Positions 1 through 6,558 are shown, counted from the first letter of the stretch. The stretch is DNA of 8,477 bases from B4-G1 sp964393895 (GCA_964393895.1 CAYMWP010000170.1:1-8477), one strand, 5' to 3'. The notes: generated from the letters alone by a model not told the origin. Numbers and translations are program-made.

Positions 1-289
1 CAGCGAAGGCGGGCTCGTGGGAGGGCAAGATTCTGTCCAATACTGTGTACCAATGATGCAAGTGGGAATCATGCCCAAGAGCCAGACACTGCGCCAGAGT
101 CTGGTGCAAGGCGCACAGGTCATCAAACATAGGGAGACCTGACATGATAAAGGGAGCTCGGCCCTTTCTAGACAGCGTATATTGAAGGTCCAGCGCCAGG
201 TCCCTGACAACCTGGGAACGTGTAACTGGCTGTTCAGCCTGCTCCTGTGGGACCGGTTCAACGACCGCCAGGCCCGTCACTATCTGAGG
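1..289 (-). pseudogene. Transposase C-terminal continuation in the +1 frame, cut by window edge
   Basis: Moving one base forward after the TTTTTCCCCC run (read on the minus strand, 297-288) gives a frame with no stop from there to position 1. It reads QIVTGLAVVEPVPQEQ, later RDLALDLQYTLSRKGRAPF and HHWYTVLDRILPSHEPAF. This is ordinary-looking protein sequence with hydrophobic periodicity, unlike a chance frame, and it follows directly on the transposase frame that stops at 258. The simplest reading is one gene broken by a one-base indel in a homopolymer. The alternative is programmed +1 frameshifting at UCC-CCC-U. The true 3' end and the distal IS end lie outside the window. I infer continuity from frame and position, not from a database match. 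Confidence 0.55.
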
Positions 290-1145
290 GGGAAAAATCC
301 GACTCCTCCGGGTCGGACAGCACCTCTCCCATGCTCTCGCGAATCTCTCGCCGGATCGTTTTGCGTAACGAAGTCTTGAGCTCCGAATCGCGGTCGTAAA
401 TGGGCCTGGTCGCGTTACCCAAGTAGTGGGGTTGGCACCACTGATGTGGAACATCTGGCCACACTTCCTCAAGCGCTTTCCTGACACACCCTTGTTTGTC
501 ACTCACCGTGGCCAGGATGGGCAATCCCAGGTCTACCACCGGCTTCAGCAAGGCCCCCAACGTCTTGTGATTCACCCGGGGTAGCCAGCCAACTACCAGG
601 TTCAGACCTTCCTGTACCTCTCGCACCACCCACAATGCTTCCGACGCCCCCTCCGGCTCCAGCCCATCCGTGCTGATGATCAATCCACCTCGTTCCTTAG
701 CAACTTTTTGCAATCGCTCGCCCTCCAGCCGTTCGGTGCATCCCATCAGCACCTGATACCGTGCATACAGATGGTCCACTTGGCGCTCAGAGATCTGGAC
801 ACCGCGTTCCCGCAAGCGTGTGTGGATTTGCTCCCGGTTCAAGTGTTCCTTGTCGCGCCACCAGCCAATCTGCGCGATCACGTCCAAGCCATATGTGCAT
901 TCAGGCACCGTGACCATTTGGGCAGCGGCCGAGGTATAGGGTTGTCCCTGGTGTTCGCACTCTGGATTGACACATTCTCTGGCCTGACTGACTACATACA
1001 CCACCCTGTCCAGGTGTTGGACTGTCTTGCGCCACTGATAATTTCGACGTGCCCGCAGTGGCTCGTCACAATGAGGACAGATTTTGACCTCTGGATTGTA
1101 AATGTACCGTGCTTCTACTTCTAAGTGCTTTGCTGTCTTGGCCAT
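258..1145 (-). CDS. DDE transposase, N-terminal and catalytic part (frameshifted)
   Basis: This reads as a transposase of the MULE/IS256-like DDE type; I cannot name the IS family. Residues about 22-65 hold a zinc-ribbon-like set of cysteines (CPHC, then CVNPEC). A helical DNA-binding stretch follows (about 85-135), then a catalytic-fold segment with STDG near residue 160 and ATVSDKQG near 213, giving two candidate catalytic Asp. The following PHQWCQPHYLGN resembles the C-x2-H region after the second Asp in MULE transposases. The ATG start at 1145 is supported by AAAGGAG 11 bases upstream. The frame stops at TGA (258-260) after an acidic, low-complexity tail, before any clear third catalytic acid. 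An open +1 frame continues to the window edge, so this is probably the first part of a longer, split protein. It is less GC-rich than the exporter operon, which fits a mobile gene. Confidence 0.7.
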   Translation of the reverse strand: MAKTAKHLEVEARYIYNPEVKICPHCDEPLRARRNYQWRKTVQHLDRVVYVVSQARECVNPECEHQGQPYTSAAAQMVTVPECTYGLDVIAQIGWWRDKEHLNREQIHTRLRERGVQISERQVDHLYARYQVLMGCTERLEGERLQKVAKERGGLIISTDGLEPEGASEALWVVREVQEGLNLVVGWLPRVNHKTLGALLKPVVDLGLPILATVSDKQGCVRKALEEVWPDVPHQWCQPHYLGNATRPIYDRDSELKTSLRKTIRREIRESMGEVLSDPEESDFSPSDSDGPGGR

Positions 1146-1232
1146 GGGCCGCTGATCTCCTTTCTACTGTTGTCACTGGCCCATGTTACCACAGATTTGA
1201 AATCGTTACACTTTTACCTTAATGCCTTTACC

Positions 1233-1332
1233 CCCTTCACTTCCCGGCAGCGCCGCGATGGGCTGTTTGAACGACTCCGCATCCGGCACGACGGCGTGGA
1301 TCTGCGCGCCGTAGAGGGGTCTCGTGGCCGCT
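1233..1332 (-). pseudogene. Decayed C-terminal fragment of an ABC ATPase paralogous to the one at 2136-3071
   Basis: The minus strand reads LYGAQIHAVVPDAESFKQPI and then SEG, matching residues about 261-289 of the intact ATPase encoded at 2136-3071. Positions 1257-1318 match 2229-2290 at 55 of 62 bases, including 34 identical bases (1285-1318 and 2257-2290). In this aligned block, six of the seven differences are synonymous third-position changes, and the seventh changes Ala to Ser. Upstream, similarity resumes at AGCGGCC (near 1326-1332), but 14 bases are missing in between, which shifts the frame. The rest of the ATPase gene is gone. The fragment is therefore a remnant of a diverged paralog, cut on one side by the IS and on the other by sequence next to the toxin gene. 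Confidence 0.8.
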
Positions 1333-1353
1333 TGAGGTATTTTCGGTTCTCGT

Positions 1354-1677
1354 TCAGGGCAGGTGGTTCCGTATGGCGGAGAGGATTTCTTCGGGAGTAG
1401 TTTCCTCGGAAGGTTGCAACTTCTCTTGCGTGGCTATGTGCTTATGATGGGGAAAGCCCGGCAGATGGGAGTGATGTGGAGCATCGTCCCAGCCGACGAT
1501 GAGGCGACCATCCGCGTCGAGCCAGTAGTAGGCGTATCGTTCCAGAGCGTCCCGCTGATATTGTTCGTTGACCCGGATCGTGCTGCCGTTGGTTAGGGTT
1601 ACTGTGAGCTTGAAAGAGTGGTAGTCAACTCTCAAAGTGGTAATATACCCGCCACGTATTCTGCCAGGATAGACCAA
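1354..1677 (-). CDS. TumE-family (DUF6516-type) toxin of a toxin-antitoxin pair
   Basis: This is a small soluble protein of 107 residues. Its central to C-terminal part matches what I recall of the TumE/DUF6516 family: a beta-rich N-terminal half (GGYITTLRVDYHSFKLTV), then YAYYWLDADGRLIVGWDD, then the His-rich hallmark APHHSHLPGFPHHKH (residues 66-80), and a helical tail with SEETTPEEIL. The start is TTG at 1677, which gives a protein of normal family length. No strong ribosome binding site is visible, and the gene begins only 12 bases after the antitoxin stop, so translational coupling is likely. The molecular target is not evident from the sequence. The toxin role rests on family membership and on the adjacent partner gene. 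The histidine cluster may be catalytic or metal-binding, which is inference. Confidence 0.75.
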   Translation of the reverse strand: MVYPGRIRGGYITTLRVDYHSFKLTVTLTNGSTIRVNEQYQRDALERYAYYWLDADGRLIVGWDDAPHHSHLPGFPHHKHIATQEKLQPSEETTPEEILSAIRNHLP

Positions 1678-1689
1678 ATGCTGGCAATT

Positions 1690-2028
1690 CTAGCTTGCAG
1701 CAGCGAATGCAAGGGAATTCTCCAAGAAGGGCCTCAACGACGCGAGAATCTGACTGGCCTCTTCGTAGGTGCGCTGCCAGCCGCACCATTCGATGAAATC
1801 TTCGTGCGCTTCGATAGTGGCATCGTCCGGCAACCCTTCTTGGCGCAGTTGCACGATAGTCATCCCGTACTTTTGCTCTAAAGCCTGGATCTTTTGTTCG
1901 GCCAGGGCCAGGCGTCCTTCCGCTTCGGTCAACAGCAGGGGGGCGCCTAGCTCGACCAGCCGTTGCCGCGCCACTGGGATCAGTTGAGTCAGTTCCGGCT
2001 GGCTTCTTTTCACAGGAAAAGCTGACAT
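1690..2028 (-). CDS. Probable antitoxin partner of the TumE-like toxin
   Basis: This 112-residue protein lies directly upstream of the TumE-like toxin. It is largely helical: a charged, probably coiled-coil middle (TEAEGRLALAEQKIQALEQKYGM) leads to a segment with DDATIEAHEDFIEWCGWQRTYEEA, a tail of a kind I associate with partners of TumE-type toxins. No helix-turn-helix is evident, so it may neutralise without binding DNA, or bind in an unrecognised way. The ATG at 2028 is chosen over an in-frame ATG at 2076 because GGAGGA sits 7 bases upstream of it, and because the -10 box at 2059-2064 places transcription start after 2076. I would not assign a gene symbol. Confidence 0.7.
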   Translation of the reverse strand: MSAFPVKRSQPELTQLIPVARQRLVELGAPLLLTEAEGRLALAEQKIQALEQKYGMTIVQLRQEGLPDDATIEAHEDFIEWCGWQRTYEEASQILASLRPFLENSLAFAAAS

Positions 2029-2058
2029 TGCTGTCTCCTCCAAGTGTATGATGGTTCT

Positions 2059-2087
2059 AGTATAGCCCTCCGTCACCCAAAAGTCAA
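2059..2087 (-). promoter_or_regulatory. Sigma-70-type promoter of the toxin-antitoxin pair
   Basis: On the minus strand, TTGACT (2082-2087) and TATACT (2059-2064) are separated by exactly 17 bases, each one mismatch from consensus. The predicted start is near 2052, giving a leader of about 24 bases that contains the GGAGGA ribosome binding site. The promoter lies 49 bases beyond the last exporter gene, so the pair can be expressed independently of it. No strong intrinsic terminator separates the two, so read-through is also possible. Confidence 0.7.
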
Positions 2088-2135
2088 GGGTACCAAGTTT
2101 TTAAGGTTCAGTTCGGACACCCACCAGGGGTTAAG

Positions 2136-3071
2136 CTACTTGACCGCCGAGATAAAGACATCCTCCAGCGTCGGCGCGATCCACTCGATAGCGTTCACGT
2201 TAATCCCCTCGCTCGCCAGCAATTCTTCGATGGGTTGCTTGAACGCTTCGGCGTCGGGCACGACGGCGTGGATCTGCGCGCCGTAGAGGGCTACTTCGTC
2301 AAAGAGCAAGCGGCCGCTCGCCTGGGCTTTTTTCAACACGCGCATCGCCCGGTCTGAGTCGGGCGTGCTGATCTCCAAGACCTGCCCGCGCATCTGGGTC
2401 TCTTTGAGTTGGTCGGGCGTATCCAGCGCCACCAGGCGGCCCTGGCTGAGGAACCCGACCCGTTGGCACAGTTCGGCCTCGTCCATGTAATGGGTGGTGA
2501 CCATGACGGTCACGCCCTTCTTCGCCATAGCGTAGATGAGGCCCCAAAACTCGCGCCGGCTGATGGGATCCACGCCGGCGGTGGGTTCGTCCAGGAAAAC
2601 TACTTTGGGCCTGTGAACGATGGCGCAGCCCAGCGCGAGCCGTTGTTTCCAGCCGCCGGAGAGGTTGGAGGTGAGCGTGTTCTCCCGTCCAACCAGCCCG
2701 GCCATCTCCAAGATCTCGGCCTGGCGTTGTTCCAGTTCGTCCCGGGGCAGCCCGTAGGCCAGGCCGTAGAAGCGGATGTTCTCGCAGGCGGTCAGGTCGT
2801 TGTAGAGCGTGAAAAGCTGCGACATGTAGCCGACGTGGGCTTGCATAGTCTTGGCCTCGCTGCTGGGGTCGTAGCCCAGCACCCGCGCGCTGCCCTCGCT
2901 GATCTTGAGCAGGCCCAGCAACATGCGGATCGTCGTCGTCTTGCCCGCGCCGTTGGGGCCCAGCCAGCCGTAGACCTCGCCCTGTTTCACACGGAAACTG
3001 ACGCGATCCACGGCAGTGAAATCGCCAAAGCGCTTGGTCAGGTTCTCGACCTCGATGGTGTAGTCGTTCAT
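2136..3071 (-). CDS. ABC exporter ATPase, canonical subunit (YbhF C-terminal-half-like)
   Basis: This is the nucleotide-binding subunit of an ABC-2 exporter, expected on the cytoplasmic face of the membrane. All motifs are intact over 311 residues: Walker A GPNGAGKT (38-45), Q-loop Gln near 85, signature LSGGW (137-141), Walker B VVFLDE (157-162), D-loop GVDP, and H-loop TTHYMDEAE with His194. The C-terminal tail ends in PTLEDVFISAVK, as in YbhF/CcmA/DrrA-type subunits. It is the last gene of the exporter operon, 35 bases after the partner ATPase. Its ribosome binding site is weak, so coupling to upstream translation is likely. The two ATPases are clearly paralogous but not interchangeable: this one corresponds to the second domain of E. 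coli YbhF as I recall it. The substrate is unknown; drugs, organic cations or lipids are possible for this family. Confidence 0.9.
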   Translation of the reverse strand: MNDYTIEVENLTKRFGDFTAVDRVSFRVKQGEVYGWLGPNGAGKTTTIRMLLGLLKISEGSARVLGYDPSSEAKTMQAHVGYMSQLFTLYNDLTACENIRFYGLAYGLPRDELEQRQAEILEMAGLVGRENTLTSNLSGGWKQRLALGCAIVHRPKVVFLDEPTAGVDPISRREFWGLIYAMAKKGVTVMVTTHYMDEAELCQRVGFLSQGRLVALDTPDQLKETQMRGQVLEISTPDSDRAMRVLKKAQASGRLLFDEVALYGAQIHAVVPDAEAFKQPIEELLASEGINVNAIEWIAPTLEDVFISAVK

Positions 3072-3106
3072 AGTTCAAGTGTGCAAGTAGCAAGTGAGCG
3101 GGTTAC

Positions 3107-4075
3107 TCACGTTTGACGTTCTGACGTTTGACGCTTTGCGCCACGGATGAGCGAGATGAACGCTTCCTCCATCCGCGGCTCGATCTCGCGCATTCCTGAG
3201 CAGGTGATTCCCTGGGCGGCCAGCGCGGTTTCGATCTCGCGTTTGCGCTTTTCCACATCGTCCACAAAGACGTGGAGCATCACGCCGTAGGTCTGCACTT
3301 CCAGTACGCCATCCAGGCCGGGAACCAGCCGCCAGGCGGGCACAAAGTTCGAAGGGGTAAACTCTAGCAGGCGACCGGGCACCATCTGCTTGATCGCCTC
3401 GGGCGAATCCTGGGCGATGAGTTGTCCCCGGTACATCAGTCCCACCCAGTTGCAGCGCTCCGCTTCGTCCATGTAAGGGGTGCAGAAAAAGATAGTCAGT
3501 CCCTTTTCCGCCCGCAGATCGCCCAGCATGTCCCAGAACTCGCGCCGACTGACCGGGTCCACGCCCAGGGTTGGTTCGTCCAGCAGTACCACTCGAGGCT
3601 CGTGCACCAGGCTGCACGCCAGGGCCAGTTTCTTTTTCATTCCTCCCGAAAGCCGGCCCGCCAAGCGCTTGGTAAAGTCGCTCGAGCCGGCGAACTCGAG
3701 CAGTTCGGGGATGCGTTGTCGCTGCTTCTCGCGGCTGACACCGTGGACGTTGGCAAAGAAGCGCATATTCTCCAGCACCGTCAGGTCGGCGGGGAGGGCG
3801 AACTGTTGAGCGATGTAGCCCACGCGCTCGCGAATCTCGTAGGTGTCGCGCATAGAGTCGTAGCCCAGGATGCGGCTCTCGCCCCCGCTGCGCTTGAGTA
3901 GCCCCAGGATGACGCGGGTGGTCGTAGTCTTGCCCGCCCCATCCGGCCCGATTAGGCCGTAGGTCTCGCCGCGCCGCACCTGGAGCGTCACCCTGTCCAC
4001 GGCGGTGACGACGCCGCTCCTGGTCTCGAACCGCTTGACCAAATCCCGAGTTAAAACGGTTACCTCGTCGCTCAT
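3107..4075 (-). CDS. ABC exporter ATPase, degenerate subunit (YbhF N-terminal-half-like)
   Basis: This 322-residue nucleotide-binding subunit pairs with the ATPase at 2136-3071. Walker A is GPDGAGKT (43-50), with Asp where Asn is usual. The signature is LSGGM (142-146), and Walker B is VVLLDE (162-167) followed by GVDP. The H-loop reads CTPYMDEAE: Pro200 occupies the place of the usual switch histidine. The N-terminal half of E. coli YbhF, as I recall it, carries the same two oddities (GPDGAGKT and no H-loop His). This subunit therefore probably forms a low-activity or regulatory site in an asymmetric heterodimer. The C-terminal tail contains EPRMEEAFISLI and ends in RQTSERQT, encoded by a small tandem repeat. 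The start at 4075 is 15 bases after the permease stop, with a weak GAGAG ribosome binding site. Confidence 0.9.
   Translation of the reverse strand: MSDEVTVLTRDLVKRFETRSGVVTAVDRVTLQVRRGETYGLIGPDGAGKTTTTRVILGLLKRSGGESRILGYDSMRDTYEIRERVGYIAQQFALPADLTVLENMRFFANVHGVSREKQRQRIPELLEFAGSSDFTKRLAGRLSGGMKKKLALACSLVHEPRVVLLDEPTLGVDPVSRREFWDMLGDLRAEKGLTIFFCTPYMDEAERCNWVGLMYRGQLIAQDSPEAIKQMVPGRLLEFTPSNFVPAWRLVPGLDGVLEVQTYGVMLHVFVDDVEKRKREIETALAAQGITCSGMREIEPRMEEAFISLIRGAKRQTSERQT
3109..3138. repeat. Two-copy 15-base tandem repeat at the ATPase 3' end
   Basis: ACGTTTGACG occurs at 3109-3118 and again at 3124-3133 with a 15-base period. The two full units agree at 13 of 15 bases. The repeat encodes the RQTSERQT tail of the upstream ATPase and runs to its stop codon. 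The adjacent spacer (3076-3098) also holds three spaced CAAGT copies, so the junction looks like a site of local slippage. Confidence 0.7.
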
Positions 4076-4090
4076 GAATCTACTCTCTGC

Positions 4091-5260
4091 TCAATCCAAC
4101 CTCTTCCTGAACGCTCTCACCGACAGACCGATCGCCACCGTGCTATAAATCACCAGAACCAACACATCCTGCCACATAAAAGAGATCCCCACGCCCTTGG
4201 TGATGATGCCCCGGGCGATGCGGATAAAATAGGTCGCCGGGATGAGGCAGCCGGCAGCCTGTACCACGGCCGGCATTGGCTCCCTGGGATAGATGAGACC
4301 GGTCAGCAACATGCACAGCATCATGAACAGCATGGTGAGTTGTTGCGCTTGCTTTTGCGTCTTGGCCACGGTCGAGATCAGCAACCCCAGCCCCAGCCCG
4401 GAGACGATGAACAGAAGCGAGAGCCAGGCGAACAGCCACGGACTGCCCACGAAAGGGACACCGAACCAAAATATGCCGAACAGGACAATGATCAGCAGAT
4501 CTATGACGATGAGGATCAGGTTGGGCGCCATCTTGCCGATCAGCAGCTCTATCGGGCGGGTGGGCGTGACCAAGATTTGCTCGACGACGCCCAGCTCGCG
4601 CTCGCGCACCACGGCTGCGGCTGCCTGCCCCATAGCCATGACCTGCAACAACACCGCCATCAAGCCCGGCATAACAAAGACCATGTCGTCCATATCGGGG
4701 TTGTAGAGTACGCGAGTTGACGTGTAGATGGGGAGCGAGCTGACGCCGTTCAGTGAGCTTGGGCTGCTCAACGTCCCCGCAGCCATTCCTGCCCGGCTCA
4801 TCTTTTCCACCGTCAACTCCATCGCCATAGACTGAGCGACCGCGCTTGCTGCGCTGTAGCCCGCGCTGACGGTGGTGGAATCGGAGCCATCGAGGATGAC
4901 GAGCGCCTGCGCAGTGCCGCGCTCGACCTGCGCCGCGAAATCGGGCGGGATGACGACGCCGGCCCTGGCTTTGCCTTCGTCAATGACCCGGATTACTCCG
5001 GCTTCGTCCTCCACGTACAGTTCCACGTCAAAGTATCCCGACGCGGTCAGCGCGTCAACGAGGGCGCGGCTCTGGACGTCCTTGCTCAGGTCGGCTACGG
5101 CGGTGGGGATGTGATCCACCGTCAAAGAGACGGCGTAGGCAAAGAGGAACATCTCGAGGACGGGCAGGAGCAGGACCATCGCCAACGTGCGCCAGTCGCG
5201 CAGGATCTGGATGGTCTCTTTTTGAGTGATGGCGCTGATACGCTTGAGTCGCTTTTGCAT
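4091..5260 (-). CDS. ABC-2 type exporter permease (YbhS/YbhR-like), second copy
   Basis: This is a membrane-spanning subunit of the exporter, 389 residues long, with the ABC2_membrane_3 layout. There is one N-terminal membrane helix (about 25-47), a large extracytoplasmic domain (about 48-190) and a cluster of about five helices (near 193-215, 245-267, 274-296, 307-325 and 362-383). The conserved cytoplasmic element VRERELGVVEQILVTPTRP (about 218-236) is the family's coupling region. The ectodomain motif HIPTAVAD and the stretch ITKGVGISF are shared with the first permease, showing descent from a tandem duplication; the two probably form a heterodimer. The ATG at 5260 sits at the edge of a duplicated 12-base target next to an inserted element. 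The base run AAAGAAAAAACGT upstream is only a weak ribosome binding site. Confidence 0.9.
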   Translation of the reverse strand: MQKRLKRISAITQKETIQILRDWRTLAMVLLLPVLEMFLFAYAVSLTVDHIPTAVADLSKDVQSRALVDALTASGYFDVELYVEDEAGVIRVIDEGKARAGVVIPPDFAAQVERGTAQALVILDGSDSTTVSAGYSAASAVAQSMAMELTVEKMSRAGMAAGTLSSPSSLNGVSSLPIYTSTRVLYNPDMDDMVFVMPGLMAVLLQVMAMGQAAAAVVRERELGVVEQILVTPTRPIELLIGKMAPNLILIVIDLLIIVLFGIFWFGVPFVGSPWLFAWLSLLFIVSGLGLGLLISTVAKTQKQAQQLTMLFMMLCMLLTGLIYPREPMPAVVQAAGCLIPATYFIRIARGIITKGVGISFMWQDVLVLVIYSTVAIGLSVRAFRKRLD

Positions 5261-5419
5261 ACGTTTTTTCTTTACTACTCAGGTCAAGACCTCCGAGGTC
5301 TGCGACAGGCATTCTGCCCACTGCGACCGTCGAAAAAGGCCGGGATTTCACGCCTGAACGGGTTTTGCAAGACCTCGGAGGTCTGAGCGCGTGCCAGGCT
5401 GAGTAGTTACGTTTTTTCT
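5260..5419. mobile_element. MITE-like insert with 12-base flanking direct repeat between the two permease genes
   Basis: TACGTTTTTTCT occurs at 5260-5271 and again at 5408-5419, flanking a 136-base segment (5272-5407). Near the segment ends are the inverted repeats ACTACTCAG (5274-5282) and CTGAGTAGT (5399-5407). Inside lie two 15-base palindromes that are reverse complements of each other: AGACCTCCGAGGTCT (5287-5301) and AGACCTCGGAGGTCT (5370-5384). Removing the segment and one repeat copy leaves 16 bases between the first permease's stop and the second's start, close to the 15 bases at the next junction. This fits a non-autonomous insertion with a 12-base target duplication. It carries no open reading frame that I would call a gene. 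In mRNA it could fold into two hairpins or one 15-base-pair stem around a 68-base loop, which might lower distal expression. Confidence 0.7.
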
Positions 5420-5424
5420 ACGAA

Positions 5425-6558
5425 TCAATCCAGTCCCTGCTTGAAGGCGCGAGAGGCAAAGGTCATGACCACAACCACGTAGATAAAGAGCGCCACGACC
5501 TGTTCCCACAGGAACTCGATGCCGATGCCTTTGGTGATGATGCCGCGCGAGATGGGGATAAAATAAGTCAGCGGGAATAGGTTTCCGACGAGGCGCAGGG
5601 CGGCCGGCATTGCGTTGCGGGGGAACATAAAGCCCCCCAACAGTAATCCTACCAATGCCAGCGCCATGTTCAATTGTTGAGCCTGCTGCTGATTCTGAGA
5701 GATGGTCGAGATCAGAAGCCCCAGCCCCAGCCCGGAAAAGACGTACATAAAGGCCAGCCAGAAAAAGAGCCAGAAACTACCCTGGAATGGCACGTGGAAG
5801 GCAAAGACGCCCAGGGCGAGGATGGTCAGCATGTTGATGAGGGCGATGACAATGTTGGGAACAATCTTGCCTATCATCAGTTCGCTGGGCACGATGGGCG
5901 TTACCAACAGCTGCTCGATGGTGCCCATCTCGCGCTCACGCACTATGGCGGCGGTGGTCAGGGCGATGGTTTGGGTTTGCAGGATCATGGCGCACATACC
6001 GGGAATCACGAACCAGAGGTCGGTCAGGTTGGGATTGTAGAGGATGCGAACCAGAGCGTCCAGGGGCAACAGGCTCTGATCCTCAGATACCTGCCCCGAC
6101 CGCTCGAACCTTTTCACCAGCACGCTCGTCGCGTGGGCGTCGGCGATGGCGGTGGCGGCGTTGTAGGCTGACTGGGAAGTAAAGAGGTCAGACCCATCCA
6201 CCAGGAACAGCGCCTGGGCGTCGTTACGCTCGACGCGGGCAGCAAAGTCAGGCGGGATCACGATGCCGGCCTGCACGCGCCCCTCGTCAATGGCGCGCGT
6301 CACCTCGGCCTGGCCGGGAACGTAGGCGACGACGTCGAAATAGCCAGAGGCTTCCATCGCGTCCACGTAGGCCTGGCTGGCAGAGTCGCGACTCTGGTCG
6401 GCCACGGCGGTGGGGATGTGCTCGACGCTCAAGTGGACCGCGTAGCCAAAGAGGAGCAATTGGATGATGGGCATGCTGAGCAACATCATCAGCGTGCGCC
6501 TATCCCGCAGGGTTTGGATGAACTCTTTTTGCATCACGGCCCAAATTCGTTGCCGCAT
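5425..6558 (-). CDS. ABC-2 type exporter permease (YbhS/YbhR-like), first copy
   Basis: This 377-residue exporter membrane subunit is paralogous to the permease at 4091-5260. The N-terminal helix spans about residues 22-43. A large ectodomain follows (about 44-178), opening with HIPTAVADQSRD and containing GIVIPPDFAARVER. Further helices lie near 181-203, 234-255, 262-284, 297-313 and 352-370. The coupling segment REREMGTIEQLLVTP lies at about 207-221, and the C-terminal part has SRGIITKGIGIEF. The length fits YhhJ/YbhR/YbhS-type subunits. The ATG at 6558 is supported by GAGG six bases upstream. The gene starts 63 bases after the TetR stop, in the same direction, so it is probably the second gene of the operon and under the operator near 7258. 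No HlyD-type adaptor gene sits beside it. Confidence 0.9.
   Translation of the reverse strand: MRQRIWAVMQKEFIQTLRDRRTLMMLLSMPIIQLLLFGYAVHLSVEHIPTAVADQSRDSASQAYVDAMEASGYFDVVAYVPGQAEVTRAIDEGRVQAGIVIPPDFAARVERNDAQALFLVDGSDLFTSQSAYNAATAIADAHATSVLVKRFERSGQVSEDQSLLPLDALVRILYNPNLTDLWFVIPGMCAMILQTQTIALTTAAIVREREMGTIEQLLVTPIVPSELMIGKIVPNIVIALINMLTILALGVFAFHVPFQGSFWLFFWLAFMYVFSGLGLGLLISTISQNQQQAQQLNMALALVGLLLGGFMFPRNAMPAALRLVGNLFPLTYFIPISRGIITKGIGIEFLWEQVVALFIYVVVVMTFASRAFKQGLD

Larger units (their letters stand above)
1..1232 (-). mobile_element. Insertion sequence, distal end outside the window
   Basis: The transposase gene and its 87-base leader (1146-1232) look like one end of an insertion sequence. 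On the minus strand, similarity to the ABC ATPase 3' end stops at about 1233, and AT-richer sequence unrelated to the ATPase begins there (GGTAAAGGCATTAAGG). This makes about 1232 the likely element boundary. The leader contains a repeated GGTAAA and the transposase ribosome binding site. The opposite terminal inverted repeat and target duplication cannot be checked because the other end is missing. Confidence 0.45.

Noticed and set aside
708..1124. Plus-strand open frame of 138 codons within the transposase
   Set aside because: It is antisense to the transposase coding frame and has no domain or ribosome binding site.
2029..2076. Upstream ATG at 2076 as the antitoxin start
   Set aside because: It lies upstream of the predicted transcription start and has no ribosome binding site, whereas the ATG at 2028 has GGAGGA at good spacing.
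2088..2135. Intrinsic terminator after the last exporter gene
   Set aside because: Only a 4-base stem (ACCC/GGGT) with no following T-run is visible, so it does not meet the usual pattern.
2299..3093. Long minus-strand open frame of 264 codons overlapping the ATPase gene
   Set aside because: It is a GC-driven shadow in another frame: its Arg/Gly/Pro-rich protein lacks domains, while the overlapping frame has every ABC ATPase motif.
5287..5384. The two AGACCTC palindromes as a CRISPR array or as a second TetR operator pair
   Set aside because: There are only two copies, inverted, with no regular spacers. They share nothing with the AATGAACGTTCATT operator, and the flanking 12-base repeat points to an insertion.
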